From the NCBI GenBank assembly GCA_036936605.1, contig JAUPFV010000001.1:251189981-251253980 (forward strand): a stretch of 64,000 bases of DNA, given 5' to 3'. Below the pieces are notes generated by a model that saw nothing but the letters and a program-made list of their open reading frames with translations, had not been told where the DNA came from and made no database searches. Shown here piece after piece: positions 1 through 10,357 of this stretch. The position numbers were made by a program, and so were the translations under genes. Each line of letters starts with the position of its first letter. Position 1 is the first letter of the stretch. The DNA is from Limnanthes douglasii subsp. nivea. Its lineage: Eukaryota; Streptophyta; Magnoliopsida; Brassicales; Limnanthaceae.

Positions 1-1650
1 ATACCCTTCAAACATTGTTTTGATTTTAAAAACCTAGCGAGAGCCAATTAAATACTTACCAAGTGGAGGTGGGTCTATTAAAGAGGATAAAGCATAAATT
101 ATTTATATGATAGAGGTTTATAAAATGATGTCCTTTCATTATGAAATAATAAAACAAACATAATGAAGAAGAATAAAAATCTAGAACTTTGGTCGAGTTA
201 CTTGTAAGAGTAGATCTCTTGAGAGGTGGAGAATCCACAGTTTCACTAAAGAAAAAAATAAACTCATGCATTAATGAAGCATAAGTGGTATGACCTGATG
301 TAGATGTCTTATAAATTGGTACATCAAGAACAATAGATGCATTGTTATGCCAAATAGATCCATAACATAAAAGTTTTATCTATATCTCGTGTTTTTTATA
401 AAATCGAATCAAAATGAATATGCTCAACAAATGTGATGTGTTGAGATATATATAACTTCGACTTGATCAAATAAACGATATTATTTCTCTTTAATATCGT
501 AACCTTAAAAAAATACATATATCTATTTTATGAGACAAGCTGTTATGTTCGGCATCAGGATGGATGATAAAACACATATATACAAACACCCGTAAAGAGA
601 AAAAAAATTGAGCTTTTTTGTAGAAATTCTTAAATGAAGATATCCCTGAATTTTGTACAATAAGAATTAGATTAATCACATGTGAAATAGTCAAAAGTTA
701 ACTCTTCAAAATGCATTAGGAACTTCATCAGATAAAAGCAAGAAACGACCAGTCTTAACAAGGTGACGATATTTCCTTTATGTAAAATCATTATGTATCG
801 GGGTCTCTGAACAAGATGATTAGTATACGGTACCATCAAATGCAAGTAACGTAGTGAATAATTTAAGGTATATCCACCAATTATGTCACACATGAATCAC
901 TTTATCATAACATAATGTTGAGTCTTAATAAGTGTTTTAAAGCTTTCATAAGATAAACCCATGAATAGGCCAAACAACTCGTTATGGAAACATAAGATGG
1001 ACCCCAAAAATCAGAATGAATAATATCAAAATAAGAAATGGAAAAATAAACATTTTTACAATAGAATAAAACATAAACATTTCTACTTTAAAACCACTAC
1101 AATCAGAGATATTAAAGTATTAAAATGACCTAAGACACATGTAACGACTAAAATCTTTAAATATGATCCAAATCCATGTCCAAAACAGGAATGCCAAAGA
1201 TAAAATTAAAAGGAAAAATGACTCAACTGAACGAAAAAAAAAAATCAACACTAGAAGCGATAACATTAGTCACTTTGAGTTCTTTAAAAACATAGAGTTC
1301 CCCCGATCTACGACCTATCCCAATCACCTTATGACTATGTTGATCTTATATAACATACAAAAAATCATAAAATAAGATCCAATGGTCATATTTACACAAT
1401 TAACTAAATGAATGAAAATTTATATGAATATTAGGAACATAATAAACATCAGTGAATGGTATACGAGAGGTAGCAATAATGACAATATCCTTTACATATA
1501 TTGATGTATCATTGGAAGACAAATAAATATGGTTGAAATAGGTGACAAAAAAACAAAGTATGACATACGATAAGAAGTATTTGAATCTAAAATTCACAAG
1601 GATGAAGAAATACTTCAAGTTAAAGATGGCGATTGACATGAGTGAGGCAT
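1..1650 (-). mobile_element. Ty1/copia pol remnant (pre-integrase and integrase), off left edge
   Basis: Read on the minus strand from about 1,640 downwards, broken frames give a copia order. First comes a protease/pre-integrase segment ending in DVYYVPNIHINF, comparable to the usual DVLYVPNL.NLLS. Then comes GRRSGELYVFKEL (GAG-pre-integrase), then DIIHSDFWGPS at about 1,030-1,070, which carries the first integrase aspartate, then AYSWVYLMKAL. Below 900 the frame is badly broken and resembles integrase C-terminal sequence. No intact ORF, LTR or primer site is visible, and the element continues left of the window. It repeats domains present in the copia at 4,643-7,483, so it is a separate copy in the same orientation. 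The family is fairly sure; the borders are not, and the junction with the Tat remnant lies somewhere around 1,650-1,950. Confidence 0.6.
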
Positions 1651-1949
1651 GACTATGGACATGGCAGCAAGATTAGAAACACGACATGGTCTAAAAGACT
1701 CAAACATTTGTAGGTCCAATAAAAAGGGTGATATGAGTCTATCAATATCTCCTAATGATATAATAGAAGTAAATTATAGGGGGAAACTAAGGAAAACATT
1801 GTTGAGGATAATGTCTCTATTGCTACAACGATTTTTGGTGAAAATATTTTTACGACATGGCTTGTTATTTATTTTACTTTCCGCATTGGTCATTGAAACT
1901 TCCAATTATTATTCTCATTATAAAAGGCACACTCATCAGAGGCTACAAT

Positions 1950-3728
1950 TGGTGTTTGTCGATGCTACAATCGACTCCCTCCTCGATTATGGGCATACCA
2001 ACTTTAACTGCATTTCTTTTATTTTTTGCTCCTTTTTTCTTATGACGACTCAGATTTTCTAAAGGGCTAGCACTAGATGTACTAGCTGATTTTTTATTTT
2101 TCCCTTTCTATTTTTGCGAGAAGGTGGCAGTCAGATATGTTCCTCGTTGGAAGAGTCACCTTACAACCAGGTTATATCAGTCTCTTCACCACTGAATTTG
2201 GATTTAGTGGCTCAATCAAGTTTTTGGATAGGTCAGCACCTATGGTGATCCTTCACAAGTGGCTATTGATAAAGTTGATGGGCAGAAAAGTTGAATGGAA
2301 CACATTACCCACTCTTTTTCTGCCCAGGTGTCTAGCTTCACAAAAATGTCATTCACATCTTTCTTGCGACCCTTATATCACTTCGAAATTCCTAAGAAAA
2401 ATGGGAATATAACTGGAAACTTAAACATAAGGTATACTGCGAAAGCAAAAATGAAAACAAAATAGAAGTTATCGTTACTCCTCCAGACGAGGTCGAGTTT
2501 TGAAGGGTCCTCCTTGGATATCTCCTTCCCGTTCTCCCAAACTCCAGATATATGTAGACAAACTTTTGCTTCCAAAATTTGCCACCTTTGAGCAAGTCAT
2601 CGATGATTTTAAGATCATTATCAAGGGTTAGGTAGTAGAATGGCAATATCGTTCCCTTAAAAAGTTTGGTTAGGGCGATGAAATCTTTGATGGAGATGGG
2701 AATTTAGCTTAGTCTTGAAGCCATGATCAATAATAGAAGTGTGAACCAATGATTGGGTGTTGCTTGTGTAGGGAAAAGGTCCCGGGGTTCGAAATAATTC
2801 ACTATCATCGGATCTAATGGGAACCGGATACCCTAATTGATGATCTCAGGGTAGATCACTAATTCATCTTTTCCACAGTCAAGTGGAGTCTCAACCTCTT
2901 TTGGAAGTCGAAGTGTAATATATATGCCATTCCCCATTTTTTTCAGAAGACCACCTTGACCCTCATTATAGTATATGTAAGGTACATTTTTTAGCGCCAT
3001 TATATATTCGGGGAGGAGTGGCTTTAGGTTTACACTCATTGAGGCAACAACATCCTCGGGAAGCTTAATTGGAGCCTTCTTTTTCTTTTCTTTATTCCAT
3101 GGCGCTCTTGTTTTCGAGGCATTTTCCTTAGTATCAATTTTGACATTTTTTGAGGCATCATCTTCAATATCAGATTTGACGTTCCATCAAGTTACTTTTG
3201 AATCAACCTCTTTGTCAGAAGCTTCATCTATAAGTCGATGTGGATTTGTAGTTGAGGTTGGGTTCTCTAGTTTATTTTGGTAGTGGTTGAGGCAGTCTTC
3301 CATTAAGTTTCTTTCTGTAGTGGTTGAGGCAGATTAGAGCTGATAGAAGATGGAGTTTCTTCTGATCTTTCTGAAGTAGATAAGTTTCAAGTTACTTTGC
3401 GATTTTTTTGAGGAGATTTAGTTGTAAAACCAGTAGGAGTTGGAGAGGAAGTTTGAAGTGTTGATTGTGAAGGATTTGTTGATAAAAGTTGTTGAGATTC
3501 TTGGGTGGATGAACTTGGAAACACAGAAAAACTTTGATTCAGATCAAAATTATCGTATTATATGGTTTTAATAGAAAATCGAGAAGTGTTTCTTATCAAT
3601 CCAGCAACTCTATACTCCTCAGATCTTTCACTGATGCTAGAAAAATAATCGTAAGCACCAAAAACCGGTTTTTCCGGATTTGGGGAAATTGGTTTTATGG
3701 GTCTTTTGGTTTTTGAGCGTTTTTTCAT
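1950..3728 (-). pseudogene. Antisense ORF of a Tat-lineage Ty3 remnant
   Basis: A decayed copy of the same protein as the plus-strand ORF at 45,887-48,815. Matching blocks in order on the minus strand: a start region MKKRSKTKRPIKP and GAYDYFSSISERSEEYR (vs RSYDYFFITERAEEYK); a middle block with KEVETPLDCGKDELVIYPEI and PLDPMIVNYF; then MASRLS.IPISIKDFIALTK, LPFYYLTLDNDLKII, KFWKQKFVYIY and TWAEKEW; and a lysine-rich tail KKKGAKNKRNAV. The middle resembles the plant domain annotated as putative gypsy-type transposon. Several stops and frame changes break it. A probable intron lies near 2,400-2,490, with acceptor TTCTTAG in the phase used by the other copy. Because this ORF runs antisense to its element, the element itself lies on the plus strand, consistent with the polypurine tract and LTR just to the right. 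The N-terminal boundary is good; the C-terminal end near 1,950 is approximate. Confidence 0.7.
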
Positions 3729-4324
3729 ATACTGACTTGAAGATTGGCTGGAGAGTATGAGTTTTCTGGCGAAGGTAGCCAAAAAAATGGTTACTCAGGG
3801 AATGGTAGCAAGGGATTCTCTCATGTGAAGACAATTTTCTATCTTTAGAAAGTTTGTGTGAGGTAAAGAATGAAAGACTATTTATAAAAGAAGTTGGGAG
3901 AGAGAAAATTGTGTCATAGAAGTTGAAGAAAAGAAATGTTTGTGTGTAAACGGGATAGTGTGACGTCTGTTACCTAGGGCAGATCCAGAGAGTAGAGCAT
4001 AATGACTCATTGCACGCGTACTATGTTATACCAAACGTTTATAACCGGAATGAATAATCCATCTCATAATTCTACATAAAACTTTGTTCGAGGGGATTGA
4101 CTTGAACTAAATTCGAAGTAAATGCGTATACATATGCATCCGAAGAGAATGACTTAAGATAATTTCAAAGTGAATGCGCGCATAAATGTATTCGTAGAGG
4201 ATAAGCATCGATTTAAGTAGTTTGGAAGTGATTTACATTCGAATCAAATTGAACTTGGCAATGATCTTTTCTTGTTTGTTATGATTTCCAAAGTGATAAC
4301 TAGTTCTTATTTATTATCTTTCAT

Positions 4325-4342
4325 AAGAACTAGGGGCACTAC
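4325..4342 (+). promoter_or_regulatory. Polypurine tract of Tat remnant
   Basis: The stretch AAGAACTAGGGGCACTAC immediately precedes the LTR start. The Tat element at 44,848-55,425 has the near-identical GAGAACTAGGGGGGCTAC (minus strand) directly before its own 3' LTR. In Ty3 elements this tract primes plus-strand DNA synthesis, so it fixes the element's orientation as plus. Confidence 0.65.
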
Positions 4343-4348
4343 TAATAA

Positions 4349-4642
4349 TGATATAAAATATTGAGGGCTTAAATATAATGAATTAAAGTCTTATATGATC
4401 AATTGTAAAGATAGATGACAAATTTTAGACTGCTCGTAACGATAGAGGTGAGGGGTAAAGTGCAATTAACCCATTTTGTAACTATTTTTGTTACACTAAG
4501 TTTGATCGCCTATAAATAAATCTGAGGTTGTTAATATAAAGGACGACACTTTACTAAAGTTGATACTACTTTGTTACTTTTAATTTCTCTCTCTAGAATC
4601 AAACTCTTTCTTTCTAACTTTCAAGAACTAAATTCACGCACA
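4349..4642 (+). repeat. 3' LTR of the left Tat-lineage element
   Basis: About 294 bp starting TGATATAAAATATTG and ending AAATTCACGCACA, giving TG...CA termini. The end resembles that of the Tat LTR at 55,125-55,425 (minus strand ...ACTAAATTCACCA), and the start follows the polypurine tract. A TATA-like CTATAAATAAA lies at about 4,510. Immediately to the right the sequence becomes copia reverse transcriptase near its YVDD codons, so this element integrated into a copia. The left flank of that insertion is not recognisable here, so the partner end is lost or rearranged. Confidence 0.6.
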
Positions 4643-7194
4643 TGAATCACCATATATGAGAATACTAGTGAACTTGTTACCTTGAGGTTTAGTTAAAAGT
4701 GATAGTCTGCTTTTAACTGTATGTATCATATGGCTTTGACAATAGTTGAAAACATGGAGAACCAATTTTAGGATGCTCGTTTCAAACAGTAGATAGACTT
4801 CTGAAGCCGACATACCGAATTATCCTAATGTCGGCAGAGTTCAAGAGATGGAGACATATATACTTCATCGTCTAGATTTCTATAAATAAATACATTATGC
4901 ACATCAAGTTGATGAATATGCCATTTTGTGGAGGTTGCAGCAGTCAACAAACATCAAATAGTGGTGAGTTTAGTAGTTGGAGAAAAAGTCCCTTAATAGT
5001 CAATACCTTCAACAGAAGTGTAGCTTTTAGAGACCAAACGGACTTTATATCGTTCAATGGTTCCATTATAGTTGTATTTTATCGTATAAACCCAACAAAT
5101 TCTGATAAGTTTGTGCTCTGGGGGTAGGGGAACCATTTACCAAGTGTTGTTATATTCTAGAGCCAGAAGTTCAGTGGATATGGCTTGGCGCCAGAGTGGA
5201 TCACGATTAGCATTTTAAAAATATGAAAGCTTTTATTTGTTAACAAAGCTAAGAAATCGCGATTTTTAGGGGGAAAACATCAAACCAAAATATGAGAGGA
5301 GAAATGATACCGTGTAGAATTATAAGAACTTGATTGCGTTGAAGATTGATTGATCATGGTAGATATATCGTAGTCTTAGTGGCGTGCAAGTGGCTGAAAG
5401 TGACGGGTGGAATGATCAACCGAGACATTAGGAACGGGAAGGAAATATAGTATGTTTGAGGAAGCAAAATGTGCTAGTAGATCGAAAAGTTTATGATGGA
5501 GTGATGAGTGAGTGTGATAAAATCATAGCTGATTTTGGGAATGTATGAGAGGTAAAGGTGGAAGATGTGAGAATTCTTGGATTTGATGGAGATGAAAGAG
5601 ATAAATACTAAGGTTCCGAGTCATAGGGTGTGGGATTGGGAACTAAAAATTATGATGAGTTAGGTGTTTGATTGAAATATTATGAGGATGATTAGTTTGG
5701 AAAATGGAAGGTGGAAGTGGGATGGAAGGAAAATATGTTTTTCTTAAAGTGGACATCACAACTTATGAAAATTTTATATGTATGTAAATCAAGAACTTTG
5801 TAGCCTTTTTTCCATGTGGATACCCCAAAAGAAACAAATTGATGCAGAATAATCAAATTAATGTTTGGGATGAACATTGGTTACATAGAATTCACAACCA
5901 GAAATGTGCAAGTGTATGAGTTATGAAGAAAGATTATATAAGACCTCAAATGGGGATTTATTGGATATCAAAGAGTAGGAATGCGGTTGATTAAATAAAC
6001 TGATGTTAAAGCACAATCCCTTTAAATTCAAGTGGTATATTTGATTAAAACATGAGAGAATGAACATGCAAAATATGTCGTTGTGTTCGTTCGACAAATC
6101 TGTTTTATTGTAGGGTGTAAAACCAAGAATTTTGAAGTTCAATGCTTTTATTTTGGAAAAAATGCGAAGATGAAGAAATTTAGTACTATTATCTACTCTT
6201 ATTGTTTGAATATCCGTTTTAAAATTGAGTTTTGATGAATTGCACAAAATTAATTAATAAAGATTATGTTTATGTCTTACGATGCATAAGAGATTTCTGT
6301 GTGTATCTAGTAAAATCATCAATAATTGTAAGGAAATAACGTGAACCAGTATATGAAGGAACTTTGTAAGAACCGTGTACATCACAATGTAATACAGAGA
6401 AATGAAATTTTGTGTTTATTGAGCTTCTGGGAAAAGGCAATCATGTTTGCTTTGCTTGTGGAAAAATTGTACAATTATTTCCCAACTCTTTATGAATATC
6501 TAGAAGCAAATGTGAAAGTAACTTAAAACATAAAACAAATTAATGGCCTAGATGTAAGTGGCATAGGCCAGATGATTGAGAAGCCATACATATAGTCGAT
6601 TTATTTGTTGATAGATGCATATAATATAGACCCCCATGTTGTCTACTTGGGCCAATCACCTTTACCGAAACCAAGTCTTGTAAAATACAATAGTCATGAA
6701 ACAAAATTATTATTTGGTCAGTTTGCTAGCTACATACAAGATATTTGTAAGAGTTAATTTTGAATTAAAATTAATTATCTCAATGTGAGTGATTTGTTAT
6801 GTTGCACCATTTGGTAAATTAACATTAGTAATAATGAAAGGCTTGAGATCGGTTAAGAGTGATATGTGAGATGCAATATGTTATGTGGCGCCAATATCTA
6901 AAATCCAAGGACTTGTACTACTAAAATTAACAAACACAATAGTAGATGCAATTGAACCTGCAACATTCGCATATGCATCAACATTACCATAATTATTATG
7001 ATTCAGTGCACTCATTGATTGAGCTAATTGTTTTTTTATTCATCAATGAACCCCCTGAACAACGCTAGTAGTGTTAGAATCTTTTTACTTGGTGGTTTGG
7101 ATCTCTGATTAAGAAATGTAAGAATCTTCAGGCATGATGATTTGTTTTTTTTGCAAGAATGAGAATTTTCATAATCAAGAGAATTAGAAATTAT

Positions 7195-7206
7195 GCTCTG
7201 ATACCA
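7195..7206 (-). promoter_or_regulatory. Primer binding site, initiator-Met tRNA type
   Basis: The minus strand reads TGGTATCAGAGC directly after the LTR end. This is the standard plant copia primer site, complementary to the 3' end of initiator methionine tRNA. Confidence 0.8.
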
Positions 7207-7483
7207 TGATAAAATTAAACATGTGCATGCTTAATGAGAAAACAAATGAAAACAAACATAGTATACTTCAACCTCATTCTCTTTGGATGATGAGCAAAGT
7301 GCTTATGTAAGCATATATCTATATATATATAAGCTACAATAATTATGACTATAATCAATATAGTTAGACCATTATCTTCATGCCTAAATATATGGGTATA
7401 ACTAGTGTAACCATCTATTTACGTTAATTTATACAGTTACTTTATAATAAATACCAAAACTAGTTTAATAAAGGTTTAATGCA
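7207..7483 (-). repeat. 5' LTR of copia duplicate A
   Basis: The inner end is set by the primer site: minus strand TTTTATCA then TGGTATCAGAGC. The outer end is placed at TGCATTAAACC (minus), giving TG...CA. It aligns with 37,644-37,935, which lies at the opposite end of the other copia copy, as expected for paired LTRs. A TATATATATAG run near 7,320-7,332 may be its TATA element. The outer border is approximate to about ten bases. Confidence 0.6.
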
Positions 7484-8370
7484 AATGATTTATAAGACTT
7501 TACAACTCAAGTATTAAGAGAAGATATGTTTTATTGAGTAATTTTTCTAATATTACAACTTGTTCTAAAGGTAGCCATGTAATTTTTCTATGGACTTTAG
7601 CGACTGAGGTCTCTTATAGTTACGAGTATATACAAATAGCCTTCATAGTTCATAAATCCCATATGCACCATGTACCTTCATCTCCATTTCAAGGTAATGT
7701 TCTTACTCAATATATCCATGACCCTTGTCAAGATGATGCATCTAGCTTTCATATTCCATCCTGTTATGATGTTGGTTTAATAAACCGCTCGCTCTATAAG
7801 TGGTATCACGTCACACTAGTATGTCGAATATTTCATAGTCGTTATATGAACCATTACCTCTTTAATAAGGGTATAAATCATCTATTAAGATAAGATCTTA
7901 TCAAAATAAAATAGTTGTACAAAATTATTATAAACTTATGATATTGTGACGCACATAAAAAACTACATTGTTCAAGAATTCTTTGTATATTTTATATATA
8001 CGAGTCTTGCTATAAACGTTGTAATTTATAGGTTTGAAGAATTAAATTGTTTCTTTTACCATGATTAATAACTTAACTCGGACTCTAGCACAAACTCAAA
8101 CTCATTCTATGGAAAATTTTATCTAATTACATGTCGTTTGTATACTTTTACTGGCCTATTTTATAGTTCAACCCGTTTTTTAATTGTTTATGCTCTGGTT
8201 ATGCATGTCGTTCTCGCTGACCTACTCTCAAAAAAATAGGTTGACGAAGTAAAATATTTGAATTTAATAAAAAAGTTTTATCTATGACAAAAAAAAATTA
8301 TCAAAATATTTCAAAAATTATAAAATGAAAAATAAAAAATATAACAAGAAAAAAAGAAAAGAACATAACC
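7484..8370. other. Non-coding flank of copia A
   Basis: AT-rich sequence with no frame I recognise. Much of it is shared with 40,500-41,160 and 41,900-42,020. A plus-strand open frame of 119 codons at 7,534-7,893 lies in it, but the frame is not kept in the other copy and looks like chance. Copy B holds about 660 extra bases, including a SINE, where this copy has roughly 80 (8,150-8,230). Confidence 0.5.
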
Positions 8371-8380
8371 TACGCCAAGG

Positions 8381-8403
8381 CCTCATTCTGTTTCAGAATG
8401 AGG
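8381..8403. other. Perfect hairpin at LINE 5' junction
   Basis: CCTCATTCTG, a TTT loop, then CAGAATGAGG: 10-bp perfect arms within about 10 bases of the estimated 5' end of LINE family I copy 1. Nothing comparable is seen elsewhere in the element. It could be a snap-back or template-switch product made when the cDNA 5' end was joined to the chromosome, or chance. Confidence 0.6.
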
Positions 8404-8456
8404 AGTCTCCGGTGGTGAAGGCTTTCCTCTCCTCTCCGGCAGCGCTTGATGGAGTG

Positions 8457-10334
8457 ATGGCCTCGATTTCCTTCTCTACAGCTCAGGTCCCCTCTCAGTC
8501 GAGCCTTCAGTCGAGCCACCCCCTGTCGAAACCCAAACCCCATCATCCAATCGCTGATCTGCCACCAGTTTCCCTCGATATATATCGGAATCTGCTAGTA
8601 GCCATCGAAGACCCATCAACTTCTCTCAATACCCATGCGAGCCCAGCACCTCTCCCCTTTCACAAACCCAGAATGCGAGCCACCGATCTGCCTGCCTCCA
8701 TTCGATTCGCTCACGCGTCGCCGGAATCCTCTGATTCGATGTCTCCTGGTGGATCTTCTTTAGGATTCTTTCCTGGAGGTGAGCGACGACACCGAGAAAC
8801 CTCCCTAGCCAGCCAGAGCCACAATCTCCTCTTCCCCTCTCTGTGTGATGGAAACCATATATCGAATTCTGATTTCGATTTGATAGTAAAGCCTCTATCT
8901 TCTGTTCATTCGAGAAAATTGGGTCTTCCGGGTTTTTCGACTCCGATTCCAAGCCCAATAACTTCTTGTAGAGTGGACTGCCCTCTCTCGAGTCCAGGTC
9001 AATTTTTGGGCCAGCAATCTAGTCTGGGCCAGCAGGTCTCTCCAAACTTTTTGGGCCAACGGTTGGGTGGTAATAATCTGGATCAGCAGGCTTGTGGACT
9101 GGGTATACCCCTTTTATTGGGCCAAAGTCATAAATCAAATTCGGGTGCATCTTCTTCTGGGCTTCTGGGCCGGGTTTCAAAATTCATCGAGCATACGGAA
9201 ATAATTTCTCATGTTGGGCCTTTGGAAAATAAAGGAAAAGGCTTGCTTGGAGCCGGTTCCACCTATAAACCCTATTCCCTAATCCGGAACTTTGGTAATG
9301 CGGGCAAGGGCCCAAAAGGAAGAAAATTCAAGAACAAATTGGCCCAGATCCACAAAACCCCTTCAAAAAGCTCCAACCCACCATCCACTAATTCCAATAC
9401 CCTAAACTCAAAACCCAAATCGAACGCCCCCACTCTACTATCCTGTGCTAGCGTTGTAGCGGGTCATGTCGATAATCGATCCCCTTTGGTAATTGGACTT
9501 AACCATATGGATCATGATGGTGTGGATTACGTTTTGAATGAGTCGGCAATGGGTCCTCCAGAATTACGGAAGGCCTGTCTTTCGGGATACTTCCTCTCTC
9601 ATCCCCAAAACTTCACTCTCCTAAAAGCCAATGTTGAATCCCTATGGCGGAAATTTGGTCTTAAGGAATTTAAACCCCTCCCCGAAGGGTATTAACTTTT
9701 TAAATTCGAATCGGAAGAAATGGCTAAGAGGGTCTTGGATCATGCCCCATGGCACTTTGGGGGAAATCTGATTATTCTAAAAAATTGGGCCCCTCTTTCC
9801 ACTCTCATCAAAGACCCCCTTAAGGAGATCCCCATCTGGGTCAAAGTCTTTAATCTACCTTTGGAGCTTTGGACTGCGGAGGGCTTTAGCAAAATTGGTT
9901 CGGTCCTGGGAACCCCGCTATATGTCGACCTTCAAACCGAAAGAATGGAAAAACATCGGTTTGCTCGCATTTGCATTATGATTTCTGCCGGTGCAGAAAT
10001 CCGTTCAGCCCTCTCTTTCAAAATAAGTGGAAAACTCATCAAGGTGAATTTTGAGTATCAAGGGCTCGCCCCGCAGTGTACGATCTGTACTGTTTTTTAT
10101 CATCCTTTGCGCCTCTGCAAAAAAGGAGTGCCCATCCAGGTATCCACTTCAGAGGAGTCTGATCCGTCTGAGATCGAGCCGACCCTATCTAGCGGGAAGA
10201 AGCTGGATACTCTTGAAGAAGGAATGGAGCTGGAAAGTGGGGAGGAGGTAGATTCACCTCCCAAAGATCGCCGCCTAGCAGAGATTTCGGCCAAGGGTAT
10301 TATGGAGTTGTCCTCCGACATGACCATCGTCTAG
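8457..10334 (+). pseudogene. LINE family I copy 1 ORF1 (RNA-binding protein), one internal stop
   Basis: LINE ORF1 products bind element RNA and accompany it to the insertion site. The first ~300 codons are low-complexity, rich in Ser, Pro and Gln. A conserved motif SLIRNFGNAGKGPKGRKFK follows near 9,275-9,335. A DUF4283-type domain then spans roughly 9,470-10,070 (WHFGGNLIILKNW, PIWVKVFNLPLELWT, GTPLYVDLQT). A CCHC knuckle follows at about 10,076-10,120 as C-x2-C-x4-H-x4-C (CTICTVFYHPLRLC). The tail is acidic. One TAA at 9,693-9,695 splits the frame; the other copy has a Phe codon there. The chosen start is the first Met of LINE-like sequence. An upstream in-frame Met at 8,325 lies in target DNA and is not part of the element. 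ORF1 ends 23 bases before the ORF2 ATG. Confidence 0.8.
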
Positions 10335-10357
10335 AGCACTGTAAGAACCCTTTTTTT

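Larger units (their letters stand above)
4643..7483 (-). mobile_element. Ty1/copia element, duplicate A (5' LTR to start of RT)
   Basis: On the minus strand, from high to low coordinate: LTR (7,207-7,483), initiator-Met primer site (7,195-7,206), gag remnant, and protease around 6,850-6,990 with PWILDIGAT (the usual D[ST]G has become DIG). Integrase follows: HCDVHGSYKVP near 6,330, then FKTDIQTIRVDN and SNEH near 6,080-6,220 and SPFEVLYNLSS. Next is the C-terminal block WKKGYKVLDLHTYK at about 5,790-5,830, then the start of reverse transcriptase at about 4,655, where the Tat LTR cuts it. Many stops and indels are present, so it is dead. The same element occurs at 37,644-40,490, where the RT and RNase H that are missing here survive. 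Confidence 0.8.

Noticed and set aside
1..7483. Treating the two left copia fragments as one element split by the Tat insertion
   Set aside because: Both fragments contain pre-integrase and integrase sequence, so they overlap in content and must be separate copies.
7534..7893. Plus-strand open frame of 119 codons in the duplicated flank
   Set aside because: The matching sequence at 40,570-40,900 has indels that do not preserve the frame, so there is no sign of coding constraint.
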